Positions 20,495-31,527 of a stretch of DNA of 64,000 bases are shown here, one piece after another. The notes under the pieces are model-generated. The model was not told where the DNA came from. It worked only from the letters and a program-made list of their open reading frames with translations, and did not search any database. The translations under genes and the position numbers were made by a program. The DNA is taken from contig JABMLP010000010.1 of assembly GCA_013176395.1 (NCBI GenBank), positions 558,001-622,000 on the forward strand, written 5' to 3'. The DNA is from Venturia oleaginea (taxonomy: Eukaryota; Ascomycota; Dothideomycetes; Venturiales; Venturiaceae). The number at the start of each line of letters is the position of its first letter. The first letter of the stretch is position 1.

Positions 20495-22066
20495 ATGGCC
20501 CATTCACTACATGATTCCCTCACCGACACCCACAGCCCGAAATCGTCTTCGTTGCCACCCCAAACGCCAACATCAGCTCGCGTGAACCTGCAAAATCTTG
20601 GCCTTGTAGACGCGGGCATGTCACTCGAGCCCGCGAATTGGCTGGATGGCCCAAGTGCACCAACGCCACAACCTTCACACCCGCTGTACAACCAAGACGA
20701 TTCCAATCCTGGGTCGTCGGACCGCACGCGGTTAGGAGACGAGTCACTGTCTTTGGAGGCGAGGACAGGGAAAGATCAACATTCGACGGAGACAACAAGA
20801 CGAGGGAAAGAGAAGTCAGAAGAGGTGAAAAGCAAATCCTCAAGTCATGCAGATGGCGCTGCAAGGGAGAAAGAGCAGGCTACGGCAGAGCTATCCGTGC
20901 AGGAGAATCCAGGACTGCCTCAGGACGAAACCGCAACAAAGAAACAGCCAAGCGCTCACGACTCGACCCTCGGCAATGCACAGTCTTTGGCAAGCAAGGA
21001 AGCAGAAACCTTCTCTGGATATGCTATGCCCCATGAAGGAGGACCTTCCATCACACAGTCAGAAGCAGTAGCCGCTTTGGAGCAGGCTGAGCAGGGAGTA
21101 GTAGCGGGTAGTGAATTCAGCGATGACGGTTACGAGACGGATGGAGCGAGCGCAACCTCACAGTCCCTAGCCACAAGCGCTCGAGAGTTCATCTACGAAC
21201 ATGGACGGCGATATCATTCCTACAAGGCGGACGTAAATCCATATCTATTTCCAAACGACGACCGTGAGCAGGATCGAGAGGACCTAAAGCATGCCATGTT
21301 CCTGAAGCTGTTCAACAAGACATTGCACTTTGCACCAGTGCCTGTCGACGCGAATGTCCTCGACCTTGGAACCGGAACCGGGATATGGTGCGTCGATTTC
21401 GCCGATCTATACCCTTCCTCCACCGTCCTTGGGATAGATCTTTCTCCGATACAAACCGTCTGGGTACCTCCAAACCTCAAGTTCATGGTAGATGACGCCG
21501 AAGCCGAATGGCTTCATCCCAGAAATTCCTTCGACCTCATACACACGCGGCACACAATTCAGGCATTCCGAAACTGGCCACAGATATATGAGCAAGCAAT
21601 TGAGCATCTTAAGCCAGGCGGGTGGATGGAAAGCCAAGAGCTAGATCACGTCCCACAATGTTCGGACGGCACTATGAAGGACGACAATCCCATATTAGCC
21701 TACTGGCTCAACGTGACGGCAGGGCTCAAACAACTTGGAGTCGATTTTCGCCAAGCTCCCAACTTGGCGGGTATGATGCGCGCCGCTGGCTTTGTAAATG
21801 TAACTGAACGCGTTTTCTTCACACCCATCGGTCCCTGGCCCAAAAACAGAGCACTGAAAGAGGTGGGATTGTATTGGCGTGCAACTGTCATGGAGGGCGT
21901 CGAAGCGATTGCGCTTGGCCCCATGATCCGAGGGCTAGGCTGGAGAAAGGAGGAGGTGGAAGTTTTCATTGCTGGAGTGAGAAAGGCATATTTGGAGACA
22001 ACGAAAGAGGTACATGCTTGGATGCCTTTCCACGTTGTTTATGGACAAAAACCTTACAATGCATGA
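20495..22066 (+). CDS. LaeA-like class I SAM-dependent methyltransferase
   Basis: Single-exon 523-aa protein. The first 220 residues are Ser/Pro/Glu-rich and look disordered. The catalytic domain follows. It begins with EHGRRYHSYKADVNPYLFPND, typical of the fungal TAM/LaeA-like family. Motif I is VLDLGTGTGIWCVDFA (about residue 288). Then come VLGIDLSPIQ, the acidic post-motif FMVDDAEAEW, FDLIHTRHT, and HLKPGGWMESQELD. The family includes the secondary-metabolism regulator LaeA and many uncharacterised relatives, so a regulatory role is possible but not shown. It is divergent from the COMT-like gene, which makes joint control plausible. Confidence 0.9.
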   Translation: MAHSLHDSLTDTHSPKSSSLPPQTPTSARVNLQNLGLVDAGMSLEPANWLDGPSAPTPQPSHPLYNQDDSNPGSSDRTRLGDESLSLEARTGKDQHSTETTRRGKEKSEEVKSKSSSHADGAAREKEQATAELSVQENPGLPQDETATKKQPSAHDSTLGNAQSLASKEAETFSGYAMPHEGGPSITQSEAVAALEQAEQGVVAGSEFSDDGYETDGASATSQSLATSAREFIYEHGRRYHSYKADVNPYLFPNDDREQDREDLKHAMFLKLFNKTLHFAPVPVDANVLDLGTGTGIWCVDFADLYPSSTVLGIDLSPIQTVWVPPNLKFMVDDAEAEWLHPRNSFDLIHTRHTIQAFRNWPQIYEQAIEHLKPGGWMESQELDHVPQCSDGTMKDDNPILAYWLNVTAGLKQLGVDFRQAPNLAGMMRAAGFVNVTERVFFTPIGPWPKNRALKEVGLYWRATVMEGVEAIALGPMIRGLGWRKEEVEVFIAGVRKAYLETTKEVHAWMPFHVVYGQKPYNA

Positions 22067-22734
22067 AAGATATAACTGCGAAAATGGGAGTTCTTGAAAT
22101 TTTGGATATGGCATTTGGATGGATGGGTTGGGAGCACAATGGTCTCTTTAAACATACCCGCTCGACGAGCCTGGGGACAATGGCAATTGTGCGACCCAAT
22201 GGTAATCCACTTAGGGAGATGGATTTCGATGAATTTCGGGGCGATGTTCTTGATGTTGCCAGAAATTTATCCATGTCGATTGTGATTTGCAGGTCTTGCA
22301 ACCGATTCTTGGACATGTCGCATTATCATATGACGCAAAGTGGGCGTTTGGCGTTTAACTGTCTTTGCATGTACATATAAACTAATCAATGAGTAATGCC
22401 TATCATTTGTGGCGGATTGGGGTGAAAGGTGAGGGCAGGTGATGTTTTGTTAGTTTACTCCTGAGGTTTTTTTTGCAATTCTTCTCTCTTTTCTTGTGCA
22501 AGCAGAACATCTAGATGTCGCTATTTGAAGTTGTAATATAACGCGTACAAGGTTTTTCGCCGAGTATATTCTCACGAGACGGGCCCTGCTTTTGACGAGG
22601 GCTTCGCTTGATTGAGAATACGTCAGGAGTATCTTACGAGCCCACTGCAACATCAACAAAACGCAGGAATCCCAACACCAATGAAAAGGCACCATCTATG
22701 AGCGGGGCGAGAAAACAACGAGTCTGCATATCAC

Positions 22735-22809
22735 CTCCTCTTCCAATCATCTCCTCTTCCAATCATCTCCTCTTCCAATCATCTCCTCTTCTAATCATCT
22801 CCTCTTCCA
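22735..22809. repeat. 16-bp tandem repeat, 4.7 copies
   Basis: Unit CTCCTCTTCCAATCAT repeated at 22735, 22751, 22767 and 22783, with a partial unit at 22799. One base differs in the fourth copy (TTCTAATC). Confidence 0.95.
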
Positions 22810-23094
22810 CTTCCACGAACTCCACCCCTCTCACTCCTCTAAACCCCCCAACACAAAATCCTCCTCTCCATCTCCCCAATCCCAACACCAACACGCCGCT
22901 CAACCTCATCCACCATCCTCGCCACACTGACTGTTCTGAAAACTCTACTTTCCTCCTGAGCTCACTCCAGTATCGTCCGCAGGGTTTCTATTTTTACGAG
23001 GACGATGTTTAGGCGGGTTGAACGTGCTTTTGTGGGCGAGGGTGCGAGATTTCGGTGGAGATGTGGGTTAGGTCTGATTTCATTTCGAGGAGGT

Positions 23095-23118
23095 GGGGGG
23101 GGGGGGGGGGGGGGGGGG
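23095..23118. repeat. Poly-G run of 24
   Basis: Uninterrupted run of 24 G on the plus strand. Its length in the assembly may be unreliable. Confidence 0.9.
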
Positions 23119-24225
23119 TTCGGAGGGTTGGGTTTGGGTTTGGTTTAGTATGTATTTTTTTTGGAGTTGGTGAGTTGTCCAAACAATGAATGGGCTGGGA
23201 GATGTTTGATACTTGCTAGGCCTACAATGGAAGATATGGTCGAAATTCAATTCGCTTACCGTGGCAAAGCGACGAGGAGCTTTTCCCACTCCCTCGAAGA
23301 AAATGATCTCGCTGCAATTTCTGGCTTTGGCGCTGATGCTGATGCTGTTGCTTATTTCCCTCCCTCCCCGATACCTGTATACATGAAGGAAGTCAAGCGT
23401 AACTTTCGGTGCCTCGTCCCCGTCGTCAATCTTCTCGATACCGCATCGCTCCTTGCTCTTTCTTCTCTGACACGGCATCGTGGAGGATACTCTCATCCAC
23501 AGCTTCGATAGCTTAGACATTATTCTAACACATCGATGTAAATGGTCAACGGTGAATAGACAATATAAGTAAGTGTGTGAGATTGTAAAGGTGGTGTATA
23601 GGCGAGGTAAAAATAGGACGATAACACGGAATTGTAATTTTCGAGTGACGAGGATGGAGTAACTTGATAGGTGGGTGGGTAAGAGTTGGTCATGTGTGGG
23701 GTAGTATAGGGGATGGAGCTAGTTCGTAGCTTTGGGATTTTGCCCGAGGATGGGTTATATTTTCGAGGGTAGGGTACGAAGAGGGAGAAGACGGGTGTAA
23801 AATGGGTTTTTTTATATACACTGGAGTCTAGGTCGTCTTTAGCACATCCAGATAATTCCTGATATTGACGGAAAAGCAGCTTCGGGGATTTGTCAAACAC
23901 CATCCTGGTACAAAGGAGTCGATATTCGATCATGTCTTTGAGAAAGCCACGGGATTTTGATAGTATACAATACACCAAAGTACGAACTGAAGGATGTCCA
24001 CAACATAACCGCCATACACTACAAATCCCCCATCAGAGCCAAAAAAGGCCCAAAAAAACTCGTTATACACCGCCCCATCACCGACAAGAATGCCAAACAT
24101 GTATGTATATATCCTCGTTTTCCCCCCAAAACCAAACACCTCCCCATCCCAAATATCACCAAGGAAAATTCCAAAAACCTCCATTCTCTTTACCCAAACC
24201 CTCCTTTACATCCTCCATTCTAAAC

Positions 24226-25467
24226 TCAAATTCCTGACATCTCATCGCCCCCACCAACACTCTTCATCATTTTCTCCAATTCCGCTCGCTTCTCCCTCCA
24301 ACGCGCCTCCAAACTATCCTCATGTTCTTGGACTTCTGCGAGGATCCTCGCTTCTTCCTCCCGGGCTTCAACCTGCTCCTCCAATGCTGTGATCTCGTTT
24401 TTCTTGATATCAATTTGGTACTTGATTGCTTGTACTTGTGCATCCAGGACATTGCGCGTACGCTTTCGGAAGACCGCTTTGTTGCTTGCGTCCTGTCCCT
24501 CGTCCTGGGCTCTGCCAAGAAGCAACGAGATGATGCAGTAGTTCAGAGTATTGGCGGGTATGTGCTCCTGTTCTTTGCCTTCCGGGGTCTTTGAGTCGCG
24601 AGGAGGAGCCTTTGACGTCGAGGGACCGGCGTGCTCGGGTGTGGACGTAGTAACGAACGGGTCGTCGAAGTTTGCAAGCGTATTGAATGAGATTGGACTC
24701 CCATGCGACTCAGGGATCGGTGGTAGACTCTTGTCGCCCTTGAGTGATTGGGCTGGCGAGTCTGTTGGAGTGAATGGCGTTGGTGCTCGCTCAGTTGTAG
24801 ATGACTCGATGTCCGCTTCAGCGCCGGAGGGCACATATGCGGCTGGTGCTTTTCTCCTCAAAAGCCTACTCGGCTTGCGCTGCGTGACGGTGTCAGGCAA
24901 GCTGCCCATCATCGGGTCCTCAAAATCGTCCTGATATCGAGGGACATCTGATATCCGCGCTGTCTTAGGCTTGAACTTTCCAATCACCTTGTTCTTCAGC
25001 GATTTCATTCGGCCGAGGAAGCCGCTGGGCTTTGGTGCACTTCCAGAAGACGACCAACGGTACTCTTCGCGGGGCTTCAGCACGTTCTCAGGTATTGGTG
25101 ACAAGAAAGTGGGTGTATAGACCCGTAGTTTCTCTTGCTTCGGTGTGGTTCGCCCATGTTCTGGTTCCGGCCATTGGGGCAAGGCCGTGACTGAGTCTTC
25201 GTGCACTTGGCTTGTTCGGTGGGCTGAGGCATTCTCTGTTTGAAGCATTTCGCTCGGGTTGTTGGGGGGTTTCGAGAGAGCTTGAAATAATTTGCGGAAT
25301 TGGTATTGAGTTGTATGGTACGTCTGTATTGGGTTGTAGAAGTCGTAAAGTTTGAGGTCGCTGGAGGTGAAAAGGTTTCCAGAATGGTCTCCAGAATAGT
25401 CTCCAAAAGAACTGGCCCGGAGGGCAAGTGTTGATGTGAGCTGAGTGTTTTGTGGGCTTGCAAGCAA
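24226..25467 (-). CDS. Hypothetical protein with C-terminal coiled coil
   Basis: Uninterrupted 413-aa frame, no recognised family. The N-terminus is Ser/Thr-rich; the middle (about residues 90-310) is Pro/Ser/Arg-rich and probably disordered, with a basic patch (FLGRMKSLKNKVIGKFKPK). Residues about 330-405 are strongly helical and charged (AQVQAIKYQIDIKKNEITALEEQVEAREEE, shown here only as type, predicted coiled coil). No signal peptide or membrane segment is evident. The first ATG at 25467 is the only start that uses the whole frame. Later Met residues exist around codon 75, and the first 70 residues have a different composition, so a shorter protein is possible. Length without stops and the regular coiled-coil pattern support a real gene. 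Confidence 0.7.
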   Translation of the reverse strand: MLASPQNTQLTSTLALRASSFGDYSGDHSGNLFTSSDLKLYDFYNPIQTYHTTQYQFRKLFQALSKPPNNPSEMLQTENASAHRTSQVHEDSVTALPQWPEPEHGRTTPKQEKLRVYTPTFLSPIPENVLKPREEYRWSSSGSAPKPSGFLGRMKSLKNKVIGKFKPKTARISDVPRYQDDFEDPMMGSLPDTVTQRKPSRLLRRKAPAAYVPSGAEADIESSTTERAPTPFTPTDSPAQSLKGDKSLPPIPESHGSPISFNTLANFDDPFVTTSTPEHAGPSTSKAPPRDSKTPEGKEQEHIPANTLNYCIISLLLGRAQDEGQDASNKAVFRKRTRNVLDAQVQAIKYQIDIKKNEITALEEQVEAREEEARILAEVQEHEDSLEARWREKRAELEKMMKSVGGGDEMSGI

Positions 25468-25771
25468 GTTTAGAATGGATTGTTCGTGTTGGTAAGAAAG
25501 TGGGCGTCGCAGTAAGTTGTGGTGATGGTAGGTAGTTGAAGATCGGTGTAGAGGGAGTTGAGGTTGATAAGTTTAGAAAAGTCTGGGTCCGTTTTGTGTA
25601 CGATGCACTTTGTAAGTGTTGAAGTCTGCTGCATGACCAACAACAGCAACAAGACGACGAGCCAGGGCATTAGTCCTTCAAACACTGCGTTATATTAAAT
25701 CGCATCTGTACGATATACATCAATTTTGGTAACACTGGATATAGAGGGCTGAATGTAAATGAAGAGAGTGG
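25468..25771. other. Intergenic
   Basis: 304 bp without a supportable feature. The minus-strand frame at 25470-25685 starts with a hydrophobic stretch (MPWLVVLLLLLVM) but has no continuation that I recognise. Confidence 0.35.
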
Positions 25772-27301
25772 CTATTCGACTGTTATAAAACCCAGGCAAG
25801 CCATGCAAGAAAGTTTGCTTCGCCGACTAATGTAAGCAAACCTACCTTTGGTACACTGGCCCATTTTCGCATCATCCAAGCTGCAGGATAAAATCTGCCC
25901 AGGTTTTGTTCTCCCCGTCGGATGGAAAGCAGGCTCGCAAAGAGTTCCTTTGTCGGGCATTGCTCCCTCATCGAAGAACTGAGCAATCTTCTGCGCGGTA
26001 CAAATGGACGGACGTTGCAGGGTACAATCTTTGATCGTCGTTAGCATCATGAAATGGCTCAAAGATGCTAAAGGAAATGACTTACACCATAAGCGTGGTG
26101 CTCAAGCAAAACACTATCCTTGAAGCTAGCCATCATCGCGATAGCCGATTTCAACGACGTAGCGGAGTCCCAGGTATTTCCAATAATTTCCCAAGGATGA
26201 ATCGTCGCCTTCTCCACCTACGGAAACGGCTGCAGTGACAGCAAGGAGCGCCGCGTATTCTTCGGCGAATCCATCAAGATTTCCGACGAGAAGCGCATTC
26301 AGTGCTGTGGCGAGTTTTGGCCATCTGAGAGGTACGTAGAGAGCTGGACGGATCAGTCTTGACGAACATCGCATCAAGCAAAATCCCGAAGTAGTTGATT
26401 GGATGATACTTTAAGTGCTCAAGAATAGTGTAAATATCCGATTCGACTTGACTACCTGTGGTATTGTCGTGTGCCAAATAGCATACGTTGGGAGCTTCAA
26501 AGCATTTCTTGATGAACTCGGAGCACACCAAGTCTACGTCTGATGTAGTTTCCATGTCGCTATAATAGCAGTAAGAGTTGTTCCACGTTCAACTGTAACA
26601 GTACTCACTAATAATTGTAATACGGATGGATGTTCATGCTGCCATCTAGCACGATTCTCTCCATTTTCTCAGGAAACATAGCAGCGACAGTGGCCCCGAG
26701 AGCGGTGCCGCATGAAAGACCTGATAAGCCGTTCGCCGTGGAAAGATTGTTTCGTTCAGCAGGATAACTCGCCCCAATTGCGCAATAATCCATCTTCAGT
26801 GATGGCATCAACAAGCTGCATCATATCTCTGGTAGTGAACGCGGTGCTGATCGATGGCTCTCTTTTCTTCCATTCGGGGCGGCGAGGATGATAATCTCCA
26901 ATCTTCTCTGATATAAGGAAACAGTTGTATCTTAGGAGTGTGGAATCATCATACGTGTATCTCAGCTGAGGTTCTTGATTATCTCGATTACGGTAGCAAT
27001 GTTCTTGACACCTGCCACTGCCACATCCTCCCGTCTCCCTATAGCCCCTGCCGTCACAACGGAAGAGCCGACGGACAGCGAAAGCAGTTATATGAGCATC
27101 TTGGCGGAACGTCACCCTGCAATTGTTATTCAGATGTAGAGCAAAAATTATCACCACCCCAGGCCTTCGATTAATAGAAATGATACTTGACTTGTAAAAT
27201 GAGAGTTGATGCAACACCAGGGCGATGAAACTATAAGAGAAGGAAGGAAAGGAACCTTGCAAGAGTGAGGATCTCGTGATTTGTAAAAGAATCGAAGGCA
27301 T
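25772..27301 (-). pseudogene. TAP-type alpha/beta hydrolase, pseudogene
   Basis: Pieces of a fungal TAP-like secreted peptidase/hydrolase can be followed on the minus strand: EWKKREPSISTAFTTRDMM and LVDAITEDGLLRNWG, then GLSCGTALGATVAAMFPEKM (nucleophile Ser in GLSCG), VLDGSMNIHPYYN, DVDLVCSEFIKKCFEAP, ALYVPLRWPKLATALNALL, PWEIIGNTWDSATSLKS (the conserved GNT-D acid block), FKDSVLLEHHAYG, and CTLQRPSICTAQKIAQFF at the C-terminus. The frame changes between several of these without usable introns. The N-terminal part with the oxyanion region is missing, and about 70 residues before PWEIIGNT appear lost. The intron between NWG and LSCG would need a GC donor (GCGAGT...TATCAG). I judge it a pseudogene. 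Confidence 0.7.
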
Positions 27302-28436
27302 CTCTCGTATTTATTCCCATTCCCATTCCCAGCTATTTGACGGGTCTTTTCCGGACTGGCCAAGATCCCTAAAATTGATTCTGACCAGTCTGTAAAAAAG
27401 AGAATTGATCTATGAATATATGGCCAGCAGAACCAGTGTTTTTTAGAATGCTGGATCGGGAGAGACTACAAGAATAGTGTCGTCCGATACACATCTCTAC
27501 TGTGATGTGAGGCATAGTTTCGTGCGTTGCCAGGTTTTCGTCCAGCTCACGTGGCATCCCGAATATAAAAGATTTCTCTTCCTTCGCCAATTCTAACGTA
27601 TCGTTTTCAATTCAAGCTAATTATTCGAGTTGTGCCTGAAAGGTTTGGGCTGAGCGGCCAAGTCGTCAAGTCAGAGACGAAGAAAATGAGACATCGTTCT
27701 GCCTGCCCAGGTGCGCGATGATCATCGTAAGGAGAGTCAAGACTATCCTGTCGTACTCCGGCAAAAACGGTGATGAGATGAACGTGATTTGGGAATTCAG
27801 ATATGAATGAAGGAGAGATGAAGAAGATGAGAACCGAGGGCTCGAGCGCTTCAAGTTGTGATCATTATTGATGGCACGTGAACGAAGATGATGGATGGTC
27901 TCATAAATGATTTCAAATACATGGTCCGTGAAAGCTCTTTCCAACAACTTGAGAGTTTCCTGGAAAATACGCAGAAATAGAGGCGGGCATAAAAGGTACA
28001 CGTGACTAAACTCACCGAACAAAGCTGAATCGAAGAGAGAGCAGATAAAGTGCAATTCCTGGCATTTGCATCGGAATGCAAATATTTTGTATGTATTCAC
28101 TAACTATATAGAACGAGACACACTCGTTATACTTTACACCCATTCAACATAGGAAGAAAAGAGCATTTTTGACGTTCAGCCTTGCGCCAACTCATGATAA
28201 CCGCACAGAGTGTGAAAGAACCATTTCCAGTTACAAGTTATTCATGTAACCAATCTACTCAGATACAGGAGATAAAGATATCAATCTAATAGACACATGT
28301 AGTTACAGGAATGAGCTCCATTTCTAAGACGAAGAATGTAACATGAACGAAGAGGTACGTCGCACTCCATGCCAGATCACAAACAGATAACTTTTAAGAC
28401 AACCCCCGTCTTTCCATCTCCTGAAAGTTCAAGGCC
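27302..28436. other. Gene-free stretch between two pseudogenes
   Basis: No recognisable coding. Frames of 73-144 aa on the minus strand (27369-28100) show no domain. This may be worn sequence of the neighbouring broken genes. Confidence 0.35.
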
Positions 28437-29191
28437 TCATTTCCCATCCTCTGAACATCGAACCGCCCCGCCAATATACACCTCTTTCTCACCTCCATCT
28501 TCACAACCCTCCTTCTTCTCCTTCCACCCCAAATACAAAAACAACAGTATCGGTAACTCGACATAAAAGGATACGAAATCGACAGCAATGAATTTCGGAC
28601 TGAAATTACTCAATCCCTGTACTAACACGAGGAAAGAGTTAAGTACAACGACGAACCATGGTCCGTAGGGATACGTCCAATTTTTGAAGGGGAGGAGATG
28701 AGCTCTACCTTGGACTTCGAGGGCAGCGCGGAAGCGGAGTGAAGCGATTCCTATGGCGATCCAGGAGAGCTGATTTGACACCCTATGTTCATATTAGCAG
28801 AGCCATCGCACTGTAGAATGGAAGAGATATCGTCAAGAACACAATGATTCCGACAATGATGTACGCAATTAGAACCGAAGCTGGTCCTCCTGTCGCCAAA
28901 GATTTGCCTGTTTCGAGGAATAGGCCAGTGCCGATAGTTTCGCCTTTAGTGGAACAGTCAGCTCCGCACTGTAATTCTTGTTGGGTCATGACATATAAAA
29001 GACGCTCGCTCACCTATCGCGATCATCCAGACTTGTCTAGCCGACAACTTGCGAGCGAAGTTATCAGCAACAACATGTCTTGGCTCAATCGGGATTGGAA
29101 CTTTAACACGATGAGATGCTCCATAACCATTTTTCTCAACACCAGACTTAATGGAGAGACTGGCGCGCTCCTGCAAACCACTGGAAGCCAT
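28437..29191 (-). pseudogene. Amino-acid permease, internally deleted
   Basis: The N-terminal exon (29014-29191) ends in ARKLSARQVWMIAIG. A 70-bp GT...AG intron (28944-29013) leads to GETIGTGLFLETGKSLATGGPAS, the classic first membrane helix of fungal amino-acid permeases, and one further hydrophobic segment. The frame stops at 28789. A few bases further, in another frame, the C-terminal part resumes (NQLSWIAIGIASLRFRAALE, then YPYGPWFVVVLNSFLVLVQG and two helices). The central helices, roughly 280-300 residues, are absent. Such a product could not form the 12-helix transporter. The deletion end point is near 28785. Confidence 0.85.
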
Positions 29192-29734
29192 AATCCAGTA
29201 AACCTCGATCTCTCACCTCAAAGGGACTTGGTGCAGATATCATGTTAGGTGTAGAAGTAGGGGAGAATTTTCATGAGCACTACCCGTCACTCCAATCATC
29301 GAGTGGCGGGCTGGTGTGCGGGACTCCGGGCCAAAGGACGTAGATTCTCGTAGCACGCCTCCGCACATTTCAAGTGGTGAATAGGGTTGCAACAGGAACA
29401 GGGTTGCCAAATCTACCTTTCTTGGCCCGATGGATCAAAATAATAACTGAATCAATGCAATGGAACAAAGACAAAGTGGTCAGCAAACCAATCTTACTAT
29501 TGTAATTTGATTATGGCGTGCTTTACGGATTCGTGGTTATTATGGTTTTGGTTACCTGCTACCGTGGTTTGTATCCCGGCCAAGCAGCGAACCTCCAACG
29601 CTCTTACAGCATACTCTCGTGCTAGGGAACTAAGAAGCATCAGTCTCCTGTGATCTGTTCAACTGGATGCATTATTACCTGATAGGAATGAAGTTGCACA
29701 AAAATGTAAGCAGTACGACTTTTAGTGCAGGTCA
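29192..29734. other. Intergenic
   Basis: No supportable feature in about 540 bp; likely the 5' flank of the former permease gene and the 3' flank of the mitochondrial kinase gene. Confidence 0.35.
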
Positions 29735-31193
29735 TCAATCAATTTTCCCCACGCCTCTCAAACTCAGATACACATCTGTTCCCCAACCCCAGAGACTCTG
29801 CACTGCAATCCCACCTCCAAAGTACTCGGCATACGCTCTGCCCAGTGGCAGGCCATATCCTAACCCAGCAAGACTGCTACCACCAGCTCCTGAAATAGCG
29901 TTCAGCGCATCCATATTGGATTCTCCACCCAAGAGAGTCGAGGATACCTTCTCCTCATTGAATGTCGTGAAGCTATAGTCCCAGATATGCTCGTAATTTT
30001 CAGGCGAAATGCCTCCACCTCGATCACGAATCCTAATCGTCACTCCTGGTGTCGACCTATCAAGAGGTCGAATTCGTGTGTCCTCCTGAGCATGGGATTC
30101 TGGAGCACAAGATGCTAGGTCGATATTGCCTTGGTCGTGGTTCGAGATCCCAGGCTCTCGACCTCCTGTGGCTGGATCCTCTGGCAGCGGAGCGATAGTG
30201 ATCTCAATCGGCTCTCTTTCAGCGCCACGCTCTATGGTAGCACGGAATGCATTCTTCAGTAACTCAGTAAGAATGTATTCAAGATGCATCGGGACATGCG
30301 CAAAAGTGTAGTCCGGTTCTCCGTTGATGACCACGGTTGGTCGATGGCCATATTTGAACTCGCATATATCACCGACAGCAGCTTCGCAATGATGTATTAT
30401 GTCCGCCGGACGAAGTTCTGTATCTATGACTCCGATATGACCTGGAAACGGCAGTTCTGGTGTCCCATCGCTTTGCTCGCGTGCAGCGTCCTTTCCACTC
30501 AGTTCCATATGCGGCTGTGAAGAGAAGTGGAGTGAAATGTGCTGCTCCGCTATCAATCGTGTCCCAATGCGTGCCCGCAAATGCTCGTCCAGAAAGCGAG
30601 TGACTTCGCGTGCTGAGATGTATTTACGAGCTTCCAGAAACCCTCTTGCGAGTATGGATATTGTATTTGCATGAGTTTGGACAAGATCTGCCATGACTTC
30701 GGTGAACTTGATCTCATCCTCCAATGTGCTGATCTCTTTTTCTGCCCATGGTAGCAATGTTGAGAGCGAATGGGTATAATTGCTGTGTATTTTGGAGATA
30801 TGTGGGTTTGTGACCACTATGAAGGGCAAGTTCTGAAGAGACTGGATCCTGTGAGCCAGCCTGGCTGGGAGAATGGAGAGGGTGAAGTTCGCCGAATCGA
30901 AGAGCTGGTTTGTGGAGAGCGGGGGGCGGCCATGTCTAGGATTCAAGTCAGTTGGATTCAACAAGAAGCAGAGACTCAAGGTAGTACTTCGCTAGGTCAC
31001 GCAGAGTCAGTGGATGGAGAGGTTTGGCAGCCAATTCGGCAATGTGGTCATCAGTAACGACGGACTTGCTCAACTTGGACGTGTGAGACGAATGAGCATA
31101 TCGTCGCGATTGTAAAGGCGAGGCAGGACTTGTGAGTTTGGGAGTGCTATACAGGCGCAGTGCAAGTCTGGTCACTGGCCTTGAATATGCCAT
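29735..31193 (-). CDS. Mitochondrial pyruvate/branched-chain dehydrogenase kinase
   Basis: Two exons, 30988-31193 and 29735-30935, joined across a 52-bp GT...AG intron give 468 aa. The N-terminus (MAYSRPVTRLALRLYSTP) is a basic, Ser-rich mitochondrial presequence. The helical domain follows, with LRDLAKHGRPPLS spanning the splice, FTLSILPARLAHRIQSLQ and FIVVTNPHISKIHSNY. The ATPase domain shows the N-box ELLKNAFRATIE (about residue 293), the G1 box DRGGGI (about 373) and the G2 box GLGYGLPLGRAYAEYFGG (about 440). These are the hallmarks of PDK/BCKDK kinases, which inactivate 2-oxoacid dehydrogenase E1 by Ser phosphorylation in the matrix. Fungi have more than one paralogue, and I cannot decide between pyruvate and branched-chain substrate. 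A Gly/Pro-rich insert before G1 is lineage-specific. Confidence 0.93.
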
Positions 31194-31527
31194 AACTTGT
31201 ACTCATGGCGGGGAAGATGGTGATTGACGTTTTCGCCGTGGACGTTATCTCAAGAGGAATTGCTTTGTTTCTGGCCGGTTGATGTGCTGTCCTCAGTCTT
31301 CAACCACTAAGCGGTTGGAGTATCATGATAAGAGGAAATGGTGTAGAAGATCAACGCCAATCAACACTCCCAATGGAACGTGGAACGTGCTCGAAGGTAG
31401 ACGACTGCAAAGTTGCTGGAAGCACCGTGTCCAAATCATCACTTGTCAAATTCTTTCATAGAATCGTTGGTATCAAATTGAAGCTATAAAATGCCGCCCC
31501 GCCTATCTCATATACGACTAACCTCTA
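31194..31527. other. Intergenic
   Basis: Promoter side of the mitochondrial kinase gene and 3' flank of the Pbi2-like gene. No further feature seen. Confidence 0.35.

Larger units (their letters stand above)
22067..24225. other. Gene-poor, low-complexity stretch
   Basis: About 2.1 kb with no gene I can defend. It holds a 16-bp tandem repeat (22735-22809) and a 24-base G run (23095-23118). The minus-strand frames at 23080-23520 and 23520-23978, and the plus-strand frame at 23161-23511, show no domain and partly translate the simple sequence. A decayed gene is possible. Confidence 0.4.

Noticed and set aside
20392..20864. Minus-strand frames of 111-114 aa
   Set aside because: They overlap the disordered N-terminal part of the LaeA-like gene in antisense and lack motifs.
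21874..22380. 168-aa plus-strand frame at the end of the LaeA-like gene
   Set aside because: It starts inside the real gene in another frame and ends in the 3' flank.
22735..22809. CRISPR-like array
   Set aside because: Units are contiguous with no spacers, and the genome is eukaryotic.
28782..28791. An intron joining the two halves of the amino-acid permease
   Set aside because: The halves are almost contiguous and the missing part is several hundred residues, so splicing cannot restore it.
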